Source of the DNA: Klebsiella michiganensis
GTDB lineage: Bacteria > Pseudomonadota > Gammaproteobacteria > Enterobacterales > Enterobacteriaceae
NCBI GenBank assembly: GCA_000963575.1
Contig: CP011077.1
Span: 3,596,001 to 3,660,000 of the forward strand
DNA length: 64,000 nt
Reading direction: 5' to 3'
Position 1 is the stretch's first letter, and the number at the start of each line of letters is the position of its first letter. Made by a program: the position numbers and the translations under genes. Positions 57,035 to 64,000 of this stretch are shown one piece after another. Below the pieces are notes generated by a model that worked only from the letters and a program-made list of their open reading frames with translations, made no database searches and was not told where the DNA came from.

Positions 57035-58024
57035 CGAAACGCGCTTGACCAGCGGGCAAGGCAGCCGCTGGATGCCCCTGCTCTCCAACCCGTCAATTAA
57101 ATGCAGTGCCGCCTGGCGACCAATGGCGTCATGCGGCAGCTGAACCGTCGTCAGCGGCGGAAGGAACAAATCACCGATCCCTACCTGGTTATCGAATCCA
57201 AGAACAGCCACCTGCTCAGGAATTGCCACGCCCTGCGCCAACAGAGTCTGCCAGGCCACAAAAGCGATGCGGTCATTACCGCACACCAGCACATCGAAAT
57301 CCGCTTTTCCTTGCTGGCAATGTGCCAGAACAAGCCCTGCCAATACAGGATAATGGCTATCGCCCCACTGCATGTGATACTGCAACACAGCATCAACGTC
57401 GAGCCCGGCTTCACGCCAGGCCTGCTCGAACCCATCCCGGCGAGAACCGCTGGCAAGCGCTTCTTCGGGCAGCCACAGACAAAGCGGACGGCGGTATCCC
57501 CGCTCAATCAGATAGCGAGTGGCATGGTACTGCCCGTTAAAATCATCCGGAATGTAACTCGGTAAATCAGCATCGTCACTAATACAGTTAGCCAGCACCA
57601 CCCGGTGGGTATTTAATACCGCAGGGAGCTCAACGTGCCGCAGCCCCATCGTGGTAAAAATGATGCCGTCCGGACGCTGGGCCAGGAGCTGATTGACCGC
57701 CCGCTCGGCGTCGCCAGCAGAAAGGATATTAATCAGAAAACTGTTCCAGCCTCGCTCACGCGCAGTCTGCTCAATGGCCAACAGTATTTCTACAGAATAG
57801 GGCGTGGTGGCGGTGTCCAGCGCCAGAATACCGATTGTCGACGCTTTGACGCCTTTGCTGCGGATCTTCCGGGCGGAATAGTCCGGTACATAGTTCAGCT
57901 CATCAATGGCCCGCTGTACCCGCTCCCGGGTCGCCGGGCTAACGTGTTCAGCCTGATTAATAACCCTGGAAACGGTCATCAGCGACACGCCCGCCAGGGT
58001 TGCTACATCTTTCAGAGAAGCCAT
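57029..58024 (-). CDS. cscR: LacI-family sucrose operon repressor CscR
   Basis: A 331-residue LacI-type repressor. The HTH and hinge are SLKDVATLAGVSLMTVSRVI and LNYVPDYSARKIRSKGV; the periplasmic-binding-like core follows (about 60-331). It is convergent with cscA, overlapping its end by six bases, and is expected to bind the two GTTAACGTTAAC operators before cscB. The 76-base gap to the PTS gene contains no clear T-run terminator. Confidence 0.88.
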   Translation of the reverse strand: MASLKDVATLAGVSLMTVSRVINQAEHVSPATRERVQRAIDELNYVPDYSARKIRSKGVKASTIGILALDTATTPYSVEILLAIEQTARERGWNSFLINILSAGDAERAVNQLLAQRPDGIIFTTMGLRHVELPAVLNTHRVVLANCISDDADLPSYIPDDFNGQYHATRYLIERGYRRPLCLWLPEEALASGSRRDGFEQAWREAGLDVDAVLQYHMQWGDSHYPVLAGLVLAHCQQGKADFDVLVCGNDRIAFVAWQTLLAQGVAIPEQVAVLGFDNQVGIGDLFLPPLTTVQLPHDAIGRQAALHLIDGLESRGIQRLPCPLVKRVSL

Positions 58025-58100
58025 ATCTAATCATTCAGCACGAGAGAAAAACCGATAGTAGCGGTTTTTACACGGTTTTTCTCGACGAGAATGCGTTTGT

Positions 58101-59468
58101 CTATTTCTCACGCACCAGCACGGTGGTCAGCACGAAAGAAAGTCCCAGCGCCAGGGCCACGCCCAGCAGGGCAAAGATAAAGTACGGCCCGATATAAGCA
58201 GGCAGGCTAAAGATGCTCGACAGGATATAGCCGTACAGCCGCACGCCGAAGAAAGCGATGAAGGCCGAAGCGACCGAACTGGCAATCGTGGCGGCAATAA
58301 ACGCTTTCTTGTAGCGGGTTAACACCCCAAACAGCGCCGGTTCGGTAATGCCCAGCAGCGCAGAGATCCCCGCGGACAGCACCACCGAGCGATCCGATTT
58401 TGACTTGCTCTGCCGCCAGATGGCAAACGTCGCCCCGGCGATAGCCATGTTAGCCATAAACATCATCGGCATAAGCATGTCATAGCCGCGATCGGTAAAG
58501 TTCTGCAGCGCAATTGGAGTCATGGCATGGTGCATCCCGGTCAAAATCGCTATCGGGCGAATAGCCCCCACCACCAGCCCGGCGAAGCTGGCGGAAACCC
58601 CGAACAACCCTTCGATAAACCAGGCCAGCCCTTTCCCCAGATAAATCCCCAGCGGACCAATCACCACCAGCGCCACAAGGGCGGAGATGAACAACGTCAG
58701 CGTCGGGGTAAACACAGTTTTAAGCACCTCAGGCATGATGCTATCCACCCAACGATGGATATAGCTCAGCGCCAGCACCGAGAAAATAACCGGGATCACG
58801 CTGGAGGCATAATTGAAGACCGAAACCGGGATCACATTGAGAAAATAGAAAGCGTCCACCGCGCCGGCCTGATGCGCCGCCAACGCTTTCGCCGCTTCAA
58901 TCAGCGACGGATACATCAAACAGGCCGCCACCGCCGCCGCGAGGTATTCGTTAGTTTTAAAAATTCGGGCCGCGGAAATTGCCAGGAAAAACGGCAGAAA
59001 ATAAAACACCCCGCTGGCGATGAGATCGATAACAATCACCGTATCGCTTTTGGCCGAAATCAGCTTGAGTGCCACCAGCCCGGCCAACAGGCCTTTGATC
59101 ATCCCGGCCCCGGCAATCGCCGGTACAATCGGGCCAAAAACGCCGGAAACTGTGTCCATAAACAGCGAAACCAGGCTCTTGCGCTCTTTTTTGCCGGCAG
59201 AAGCGGCAGGGGCATCTTTTGTGCCGCCGAGCAGCGCTGTCAGTTGCTCGTACCAGCTGTTCACCTGCGGGCCGATGATTATCTGAAACTGATCGCTTTG
59301 CGTCTGCGCCCCCAGCACGCCGGGCAGCTTTTTGATCTCAGGCTGGTTCACTTTATTATCATCAATTAAATCGAAACGCAGACGCGTCATGCAGTGCCAG
59401 ACTTTATTAATATTATCCGTCCCGCCGACCAGACGGATAATAGAAGCAATGACGTCACGACTCCCCAT
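58101..59468 (-). CDS. PTS sugar transporter EIIBC (glucose/glucoside superfamily), no IIA domain
   Basis: A 455-residue membrane permease-kinase. The EIIB domain (about 1-85) carries the phosphorylated Cys26 in HCMTRLRF and GVLGAQTQSDQFQIIIG. The EIIC domain (about 105-455) has about ten helices and the signature LLGITEPALFGV. There is no C-terminal IIA, so it must use another protein such as Crr. Sequence is of the beta-glucoside/sucrose/trehalose branch, sugar uncertain; sucrose (ScrA-like) is possible next to csc, but divergent linkage to a ManD-type dehydratase suggests a different sugar. Confidence 0.88.
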   Translation of the reverse strand: MGSRDVIASIIRLVGGTDNINKVWHCMTRLRFDLIDDNKVNQPEIKKLPGVLGAQTQSDQFQIIIGPQVNSWYEQLTALLGGTKDAPAASAGKKERKSLVSLFMDTVSGVFGPIVPAIAGAGMIKGLLAGLVALKLISAKSDTVIVIDLIASGVFYFLPFFLAISAARIFKTNEYLAAAVAACLMYPSLIEAAKALAAHQAGAVDAFYFLNVIPVSVFNYASSVIPVIFSVLALSYIHRWVDSIMPEVLKTVFTPTLTLFISALVALVVIGPLGIYLGKGLAWFIEGLFGVSASFAGLVVGAIRPIAILTGMHHAMTPIALQNFTDRGYDMLMPMMFMANMAIAGATFAIWRQSKSKSDRSVVLSAGISALLGITEPALFGVLTRYKKAFIAATIASSVASAFIAFFGVRLYGYILSSIFSLPAYIGPYFIFALLGVALALGLSFVLTTVLVREK

Positions 59469-59749
59469 GAATAACTCCCCGGTGTTGGTTTATTGTTATG
59501 TGTTGTTGCCGCCGATGGTAGAGAATCAAAAAATTAAAAACAAACCAATGAAACATGACAAGCATCACAGTTAGCCAATTCAAAAGAACAAGAACAACAA
59601 TTGGTACGGTTTTATTGCATTTAAAAGTGAAATAACTGACCAATAAAAAAGAGTAAAAAAAAGCGTTTACCGCCGGGGAAAAATAGGGTGATAGTAATAG
59701 CAGAACTTAATTCACTGCGTTTATATCAGCCTGATGGTGGAGCTTTCTC
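59469..59749. other. AT-rich divergent promoter region between PTS and ManD genes
   Basis: A 281-base AT-rich interval with A-runs (for example near 59645-59665) that must hold the promoters of the divergent PTS and dehydratase genes and operators for the GntR regulator. I see no clear palindrome of GntR type and no gene. Confidence 0.45.
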
Positions 59750-60949
59750 GTGCTACCCACAATTATCGAAAATATTGAATGTTTTATTACTAAACCAGAC
59801 CGACACAACCTGGTAACGGTGCGGGTCACGACCAACAAAGGCGTGACCGGTCTCGGGTGTGCCACCTTCCAGCAGCGGCCGCTGGCGGTTAAAACCCTGG
59901 TCGATGAATACCTCAAGCCACTGCTGACCGGCCGCGACGCCAACCACATCGAAGACCTGTGGCAGATGATGACCGTCAACGCCTACTGGCGAAACGGCCC
60001 AATCATGAACAACGCCATCGCCGGCGTGGATATGGCGCTGTGGGACATTAAAGGCCAGTTGGCCAATATGCCGCTTTACCAGCTTTTCGGCGGTAAGTCG
60101 AAGGATGCTATTGCGGTCTACAGCCACGCCGCCAGCGAAACGCTTGCCGGGCTCTACCAGGAAGTGAACAAACTGCTGGCGCAGGGGTACCGCTACATCC
60201 GCTGTCAGTTAGGGTTCTATGGCGGCACGTCTCAGGGCATGCACCAGACCAAAGCCCCCACGCCCGGCGCCTACTATGACCAGGACGAGTACATGGCAAA
60301 CACGGTGGAAATGTTCCGCGCCTTGCGTGAGAAATACGGCCACCGCTTCCATATCCTGCACGACGTTCACGAGCGCCTGTTCCCGCAGCAAGCAATTCAG
60401 CTGGCGAAAGCGCTGGAACCTTACCAGCCGTGGTTTATCGAGGATATTCTGCCGCCGCAGCAAAGCGCGTGGCTGGAACAGGTGCGCCAGCACTCTTCGG
60501 TACCGCTGGCGATGGGCGAACTGTTCAACAACCCCGCGGAATGGCATGACCTGATAGTGAATCGCCGCATCGATTTTATTCGCTGCCACGTTTCGCAAAT
60601 CGGCGGGATTACCCCGGCGCTAAAACTAGCGGTGCTCTGCCAGGCCTTTGGCGTGCGCCTCGCCTGGCACGGGCCGCCGGACATGACGCCGATTGCCGTA
60701 GCGGTGAATACCCACCTGAATATTCACCTGCATAACGCGGCGATTCAGGAGTTTATTCCCGTCAAAGAGAACACCGCCGCCGTGTTCCCCGGCGCACCGA
60801 CTGCGGAAAAAGGCTATATGTATCCACTGGAAAAAGCAGGCATTGGCGTGGCGTTTGACCAGCGGCAGGCGGAACGCTTCCCGGTGGAATATCGCCCGCA
60901 TGAATGGACGCAGAGCCGACTGCCCAACGGCGCGATACACACGCCTTAA
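59750..60949 (+). CDS. enolase-superfamily sugar-acid dehydratase, ManD/RspA type
   Basis: A 399-residue enzyme of the mandelate racemase subgroup of enolases, near RspA/D-mannonate dehydratase. It starts at GTG 59750 with GGTGGAG seven bases upstream. The N-terminal capping domain is [18 protein letters not shown] and [20 protein letters not shown]; metal ligands are in [19 protein letters not shown] and LAMGELFNN, with the conserved His in WHGPPDMTP. It probably dehydrates a C5/C6 aldonic or uronic acid to a 2-keto-3-deoxy acid; some RspA-type members have very low mannonate activity. It is convergent with the GntR gene, overlapping by four bases. Confidence 0.85.
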   Translation: MLPTIIENIECFITKPDRHNLVTVRVTTNKGVTGLGCATFQQRPLAVKTLVDEYLKPLLTGRDANHIEDLWQMMTVNAYWRNGPIMNNAIAGVDMALWDIKGQLANMPLYQLFGGKSKDAIAVYSHAASETLAGLYQEVNKLLAQGYRYIRCQLGFYGGTSQGMHQTKAPTPGAYYDQDEYMANTVEMFRALREKYGHRFHILHDVHERLFPQQAIQLAKALEPYQPWFIEDILPPQQSAWLEQVRQHSSVPLAMGELFNNPAEWHDLIVNRRIDFIRCHVSQIGGITPALKLAVLCQAFGVRLAWHGPPDMTPIAVAVNTHLNIHLHNAAIQEFIPVKENTAAVFPGAPTAEKGYMYPLEKAGIGVAFDQRQAERFPVEYRPHEWTQSRLPNGAIHTP

Positions 60950-61659
60950 GACGTTTTACGGCGAGCGAGATTGGCATGGTTAAAGGGGATGACGTAGGTG
61001 CAGGAATAGTTGATATCGACAATGTCGCTGATTTCAAACACCCGTCCCCCTTCGAGGATGCCGCGGTTGCTGATCTGCATCGCGGGCACTCCTTTCTTGC
61101 ATTCAAGCATTTGAGCCTGCTCTTTATTGACCGTGACGGCCTGATAACGGGTCAACAAATGTGAAATGCGATACCCCTTGCTCAGGACGTACTGCTGCAA
61201 AGAGCTTTCAATCACCTTCTGGTTGAGATCGGGAAAATCTTTAGCCGGCATGCGCGACGTTTCAATCTGCACTTTTTGGTTATCCACCAGCCTCAGGCGG
61301 CAAAACTGCCAGATGAATTCATTCGCAGCGAGGCCAAAAACCTGCTGCTCCTCGCGGTCGGGGAGCTTTTTATGCAGGCTGACCAGCCGAAACGTAATGC
61401 GGTCGAAAGACTTTTCAGTGATCGAGTTATACACCAGCGGGCTGCTGCGGGCCTGCTCGTTAATCCATATCCCGGAACCTTGAATGATGGAGACCACGCC
61501 AATGCTGACCAACTTTTCCAGCGCCTGGCGAATGGTGAACCGCGAAACCCCATATTCTTCAGCCAGCTGACGCTCCGGGGGCAGTTTGCGCGGGCCCGGC
61601 TCGCTGTGCTGATAAATTTTGCTCAGGAGATCCTGAGTCACAAAGTCTTTCTTTTTCAT
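60946..61659 (-). CDS. GntR/HutC-family transcriptional regulator (UTRA domain)
   Basis: A 237-residue repressor. The N-terminal winged helix is [20 protein letters not shown] followed by [15 protein letters not shown]; the UTRA ligand-binding domain (about 80-235) is typical of the HutC subgroup, which senses small sugars or amino-sugar derivatives. It is convergent with the dehydratase gene and presumably controls that gene and the PTS gene. The start at 61659 has GGAG nine bases upstream. Confidence 0.9.
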   Translation of the reverse strand: MKKKDFVTQDLLSKIYQHSEPGPRKLPPERQLAEEYGVSRFTIRQALEKLVSIGVVSIIQGSGIWINEQARSSPLVYNSITEKSFDRITFRLVSLHKKLPDREEQQVFGLAANEFIWQFCRLRLVDNQKVQIETSRMPAKDFPDLNQKVIESSLQQYVLSKGYRISHLLTRYQAVTVNKEQAQMLECKKGVPAMQISNRGILEGGRVFEISDIVDINYSCTYVIPFNHANLARRKTS

Positions 61660-61766
61660 CGCGGGCTCCTAACCTTTGCGCTGAAACATAACATTCCTGC
61701 GCCCGGTGAACTATGCTGGCAGGTAAATTACCCCAAACGTTTAATCCCTTACGCCGGAACCCACTT

Positions 61767-63326
61767 ATGACAAGCAAAAAAATGGTCAGTCTCGTCAATG
61801 GCGTGCTGATTATGGCCGTGCTGCTGCCGGTCTTGCTTAGCATCTATCTGGCGCATAACAAGGCCGAGAAAACCTTCCACAGCGAGCTGGAAAATTACGC
61901 CGACCGCGCGCTGCTGCGTAGCAACAGAGTGATTGACCAGGCCACCGCCGCGCTCACACAAATAAACAGCTTCAGCGGCCAGTATTGCTCCCGCGGCCAC
62001 CTGGATGCGATGCGCCGCGTCGCTTTCAATTACCTCTATATCCAGGAAGTGGTCTATATCGTCAATAACCGCACCGTTTGCTCGTCGCTTGAAACGACCC
62101 ACGACGGCGCGAAGCTGGGCCCGCCCGACACCAGCGGTACAAAAGGCTTCTTCGCCTGGTACACCGACGTCACCGACCTGGGCTTTGAGCGCCCGATGAT
62201 GTACATCGGCCAGTTACAGCATGTGGTGGTAATAGACCCGGTTGCCTTTATTGATGTGATCCCTTTTGGCCATAACCCGGTAGACGTGGCAATGGTCGGC
62301 ATGCAGCACAACCGGCTCATCGCCAGCAACGCCCCGCTGCCGAATCGCAGCTGGGAGAGCGAAATAAGTAAAGGCACGGAGGCGTACTCGGACGGGAAAA
62401 ACGACTATGTGATTCGCCGCTCATCAGAGCTGGGGCTGGCGATGATAGCCTGGGCACCCAGCGCCCCGTTGCAAACGGCCTGGTATAAGCAAATGCTGCT
62501 CTGGCTGCCGATTGGTATTCTCTTCAGCCTGAGCGCCGGCTGGTTTATCACCCGCCTGCTGCGACGCCTTGAATCTCCCCAGGCGCGCATTCAGGATGCG
62601 ATTCGCGATCGGGAATTTACCCTCGAATATCAGCCCATAGTCGATTTGAAAACCGGGGAAGGCGTGGGGGCAGAAGCGTTAATCCGCTGGCGTCTACCGG
62701 ACGGGAGTTTCATCAGCCCGGACATTTTTATTCCTATTGCCGAACAGGCTGGGCTGATTTCACAGATAACCGAACTGGTGGTTAAAAAAACCTTCACAGA
62801 TCTCGGTGACTGGCTGCACGCCCACCCTCACCACCATGTCTCGATCAACCTCGCCCCGGCCGATGTGCTTAACGACAAGATTTTACAGGTCATCAAGCCC
62901 CTGTTGCTGAAGTACCAAATCAAAGCGGAGCAGATAGCGCTGGAGATCACCGAGCGCGGCTTCGCCAACCCGAAAGTCAGCGCCCCGATTGTGGCGAAAT
63001 ACCGCGAGGCGGGCCATCCCATCTACCTGGATGATTTTGGCACCGGCTACTCCAGCCTCAGCTACCTGCAGGATCTCGACGTCGATATTCTTAAAATAGA
63101 CAAATCGTTCGTTGACGCGCTGGAGTACAAAAACGTCACGCCCTATATCATTGAAATGGCGAAAACGCTTCATCTGGCGACGCTCGCCGAAGGGATTGAA
63201 ACCGCGGCACAGGCGGCATGGCTGCGAGAACACGGCGTTGCCTGGGGGCAGGGCTGGCTTTATAGCAAAGCCCTGCCTAAACAGGCCTTTATCGACTGGA
63301 TTGCCCGTAACCGCGCCCTGAGCTGA
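61767..63326 (+). CDS. pdeB: CSS-motif cyclic-di-GMP phosphodiesterase PdeB (YlaB)
   Basis: A 519-residue membrane enzyme that splits c-di-GMP. The start MTSKKMVSLVNGVLIM at 61767 aligns with E. coli YlaB; an in-frame ATG 18 codons upstream lacks support. Helix 1 (about 8-28) and helix 2 (about 232-255) enclose a periplasmic CSS domain with Cys in QYCSRGHLDAMRR and TVCSSLE. The EAL domain (about 265-505) has EALIRW, ITERGFANP, DDFGTGYSSLSYL and AEGIETAAQA. Disulfide formation in the CSS domain is known to block some family members. It is the ortholog expected beside ylaC, displaced by the accessory block. Confidence 0.9.
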   Translation: MTSKKMVSLVNGVLIMAVLLPVLLSIYLAHNKAEKTFHSELENYADRALLRSNRVIDQATAALTQINSFSGQYCSRGHLDAMRRVAFNYLYIQEVVYIVNNRTVCSSLETTHDGAKLGPPDTSGTKGFFAWYTDVTDLGFERPMMYIGQLQHVVVIDPVAFIDVIPFGHNPVDVAMVGMQHNRLIASNAPLPNRSWESEISKGTEAYSDGKNDYVIRRSSELGLAMIAWAPSAPLQTAWYKQMLLWLPIGILFSLSAGWFITRLLRRLESPQARIQDAIRDREFTLEYQPIVDLKTGEGVGAEALIRWRLPDGSFISPDIFIPIAEQAGLISQITELVVKKTFTDLGDWLHAHPHHHVSINLAPADVLNDKILQVIKPLLLKYQIKAEQIALEITERGFANPKVSAPIVAKYREAGHPIYLDDFGTGYSSLSYLQDLDVDILKIDKSFVDALEYKNVTPYIIEMAKTLHLATLAEGIETAAQAAWLREHGVAWGQGWLYSKALPKQAFIDWIARNRALS

Positions 63327-63797
63327 TCACTTCCGCAACAGCTGCTGGAGGCGCTGCTGCTGGCGCCTCTCCAGCCAGCCTTTCAGCAGGAACAAACGCA
63401 GGCCGCCCATCACCAGCAGCGCCCCCCAAATCAGCGTTGGCCACAGGAACCAGTTCTGGCCCGGCGAAGTCAGCCAGTTAATTGCGGCCAGGCCGGTACA
63501 CACAATCGCCCACACCAGCACCGAACGGTAGAAGCGATACTCGCGGGCAACGCGGCGTTTAGCCTCAAGAATGCGCGTATTGAGCGCATCCTCTGGCTCA
63601 CCGTCCGACTCATTATCGTTGTACAAATCCGTCACGTTGAGATCGAACGCCGCCGCAATCGCGCTCATGGTTTCCAGGCTCGCCTGTCCGCCATTCTCAA
63701 TACGCTGAATGGTTCTGACGCTCAGGGAAGAGAGTTCGGCCAGCTGCTCCTGGGACCAGGCGCGGGACAAACGCAACGCTTTAATGTTGTTACTCAT
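63327..63797 (-). CDS. XRE-family regulator with C-terminal two-helix membrane domain
   Basis: A 156-residue protein: an N-terminal helix-turn-helix (LRLSRAWSQEQLAELSSLSV, RTIQRIENG) and a C-terminal 2TM domain with two membrane helices (VLVWAIVCTGLAAINWL and WFLWPTLIWGALLVMGGLRLFLL). Such proteins are membrane-bound DNA-binding regulators of unknown signal. It ends one base after the end of pdeB on the other strand. Confidence 0.85.
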   Translation of the reverse strand: MSNNIKALRLSRAWSQEQLAELSSLSVRTIQRIENGGQASLETMSAIAAAFDLNVTDLYNDNESDGEPEDALNTRILEAKRRVAREYRFYRSVLVWAIVCTGLAAINWLTSPGQNWFLWPTLIWGALLVMGGLRLFLLKGWLERRQQQRLQQLLRK

Positions 63798-63876
63798 GGC
63801 TGGAGATCCTCGAATGATTTAACCCGCCCTGACTATGGCTCAGCCCGCGCCACTTCAACACGACAGCGGCCCGACA

Positions 63877-64000
63877 TCAACCCGACATCAACCTGACATG
63901 AAGCTGACGACGAAAATGTGCCGCTTTTCGCCGGGCAAAAGCAAAGCAGATCATCGGCAGAGGCAAAGTGAACAGCAGCAGCAGCCACACCAAAGTATAA
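63877..64000 (-). CDS. possible C-terminal end of a further minus-strand gene
   Basis: An open frame entering from the right edge reads YTLVWLLLLFTLPLPMICFA and RRKAAHFRRQLHVRLMSG before TGA at 63879-63877. A hydrophobic helix followed by a basic tail looks like a membrane protein end, and the spacing (about 80 bases) to the XRE gene would suit an operon. Only about 40 residues are visible, so the call is weak. Confidence 0.35.
   Translation of the reverse strand, partial: YTLVWLLLLFTLPLPMICFAFARRKAAHFRRQLHVRLMSG

Noticed and set aside
48003..61659. Idea that the 13.8 kb accessory block is one mobile island
   Set aside because: No integrase, transposase, flanking direct repeats or tRNA target seen; the modules have separate orientation and control, so stepwise gain is more likely.
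63866..63900. Short tandem repeats of GACATCAAC near the right edge
   Set aside because: Only two to three imperfect copies without dyad or spacer pattern; not a CRISPR and too short to call a functional repeat.

Overview
The window is chromosomal DNA from a member of the Enterobacteriaceae. The backbone is collinear, in reverse orientation, with the ybbP-to-ylaC segment of Escherichia coli: ybbP, ybbA, tesA, ybbO, cnoX, qmcA, ybbJ, cueR, copA, ybaP, chiX, ybaK, ushA, fsr, ybaL, gsk, hemH, adk, htpG, recR, ybaB, dnaX, apt, ybaN, priC, ybaM, mscK, acrR, acrA, acrB, tomB, hha, maa, ylaC. Most of these genes match the E. coli proteins over full length by my recollection of the family sequences. 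The accessory gene set (csc sucrose genes, ManD-type dehydratase, porin and GlxA regulator beside ybbP) fits genera such as Cedecea, Kluyvera, Enterobacter or Lelliottia better than Escherichia, but the genus cannot be fixed from the sequence alone.

Layout. 1-3 kb: an MFS exporter cut by the window edge, a divergent GlxA/AraC-type regulator and a general porin. 3-11 kb: ybbPA, tesA, ybbO, cnoX, a cfa paralogue in the place where E. coli carries fetAB, and qmcA-ybbJ. 11-15 kb: copper homeostasis (cueR/copA with a textbook CueR operator and a conserved copA frameshift site), ybaP, the sRNA ChiX and ybaK. 15-30 kb: ushA, fsr, ybaL, a hipBA module whose hipA carries an in-frame stop, gsk, hemH, adk, a four-gene accessory cassette, htpG, recR. 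30-40 kb: a pirin/LysR pair splits recR from ybaB-dnaX; then apt, ybaN, priC, ybaM, mscK. 40-46 kb: acrR/acrAB with AcrR operator and marbox. 46-48.5 kb: tomB-hha, maa, ylaC and the zinc-independent ribosomal proteins L36/L31 behind a Zur-like box. 48.5-61.7 kb: an accessory block holding a chemoreceptor, a 2OG-Fe(II)-oxygenase/MetQ-MetN-MetI-like cluster, a sucrose module (cscBA, cscR) and a PTS/ManD/GntR module. The far end holds pdeB (ylaB), which in E. coli is next to ylaC, then an XRE/two-helix membrane protein and the end of another gene.

How the parts work together. The core genes serve copper export (cueR-copA), multidrug efflux (acrRAB), DNA replication and repair (dnaX, ybaB, recR, priC), nucleotide salvage (apt, gsk, adk, ushA), proteostasis (htpG, cnoX, ybaK), mechanosensing (mscK) and biofilm or virulence gene modulation (hha-tomB, pdeB). 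The accessory genes concern nutrient capture.

The least explained system is at 50.7-54.1 kb. A short reading frame with a good ribosome binding site and tandem cysteine codons overlaps the start of an isopenicillin-N-synthase-like oxygenase. Behind it lies an ABC importer of the methionine family whose ATPase lacks the C-terminal regulatory domain and whose binding protein lacks a lipobox. Other points to check are the hipA ochre codon with its triple operator repeat upstream of hipB, the ChiX gene with a divergent 5' stem and an upstream palindrome, and the recR/dnaX operon split. No tRNA, rRNA, CRISPR array, insertion sequence or prophage gene was seen.
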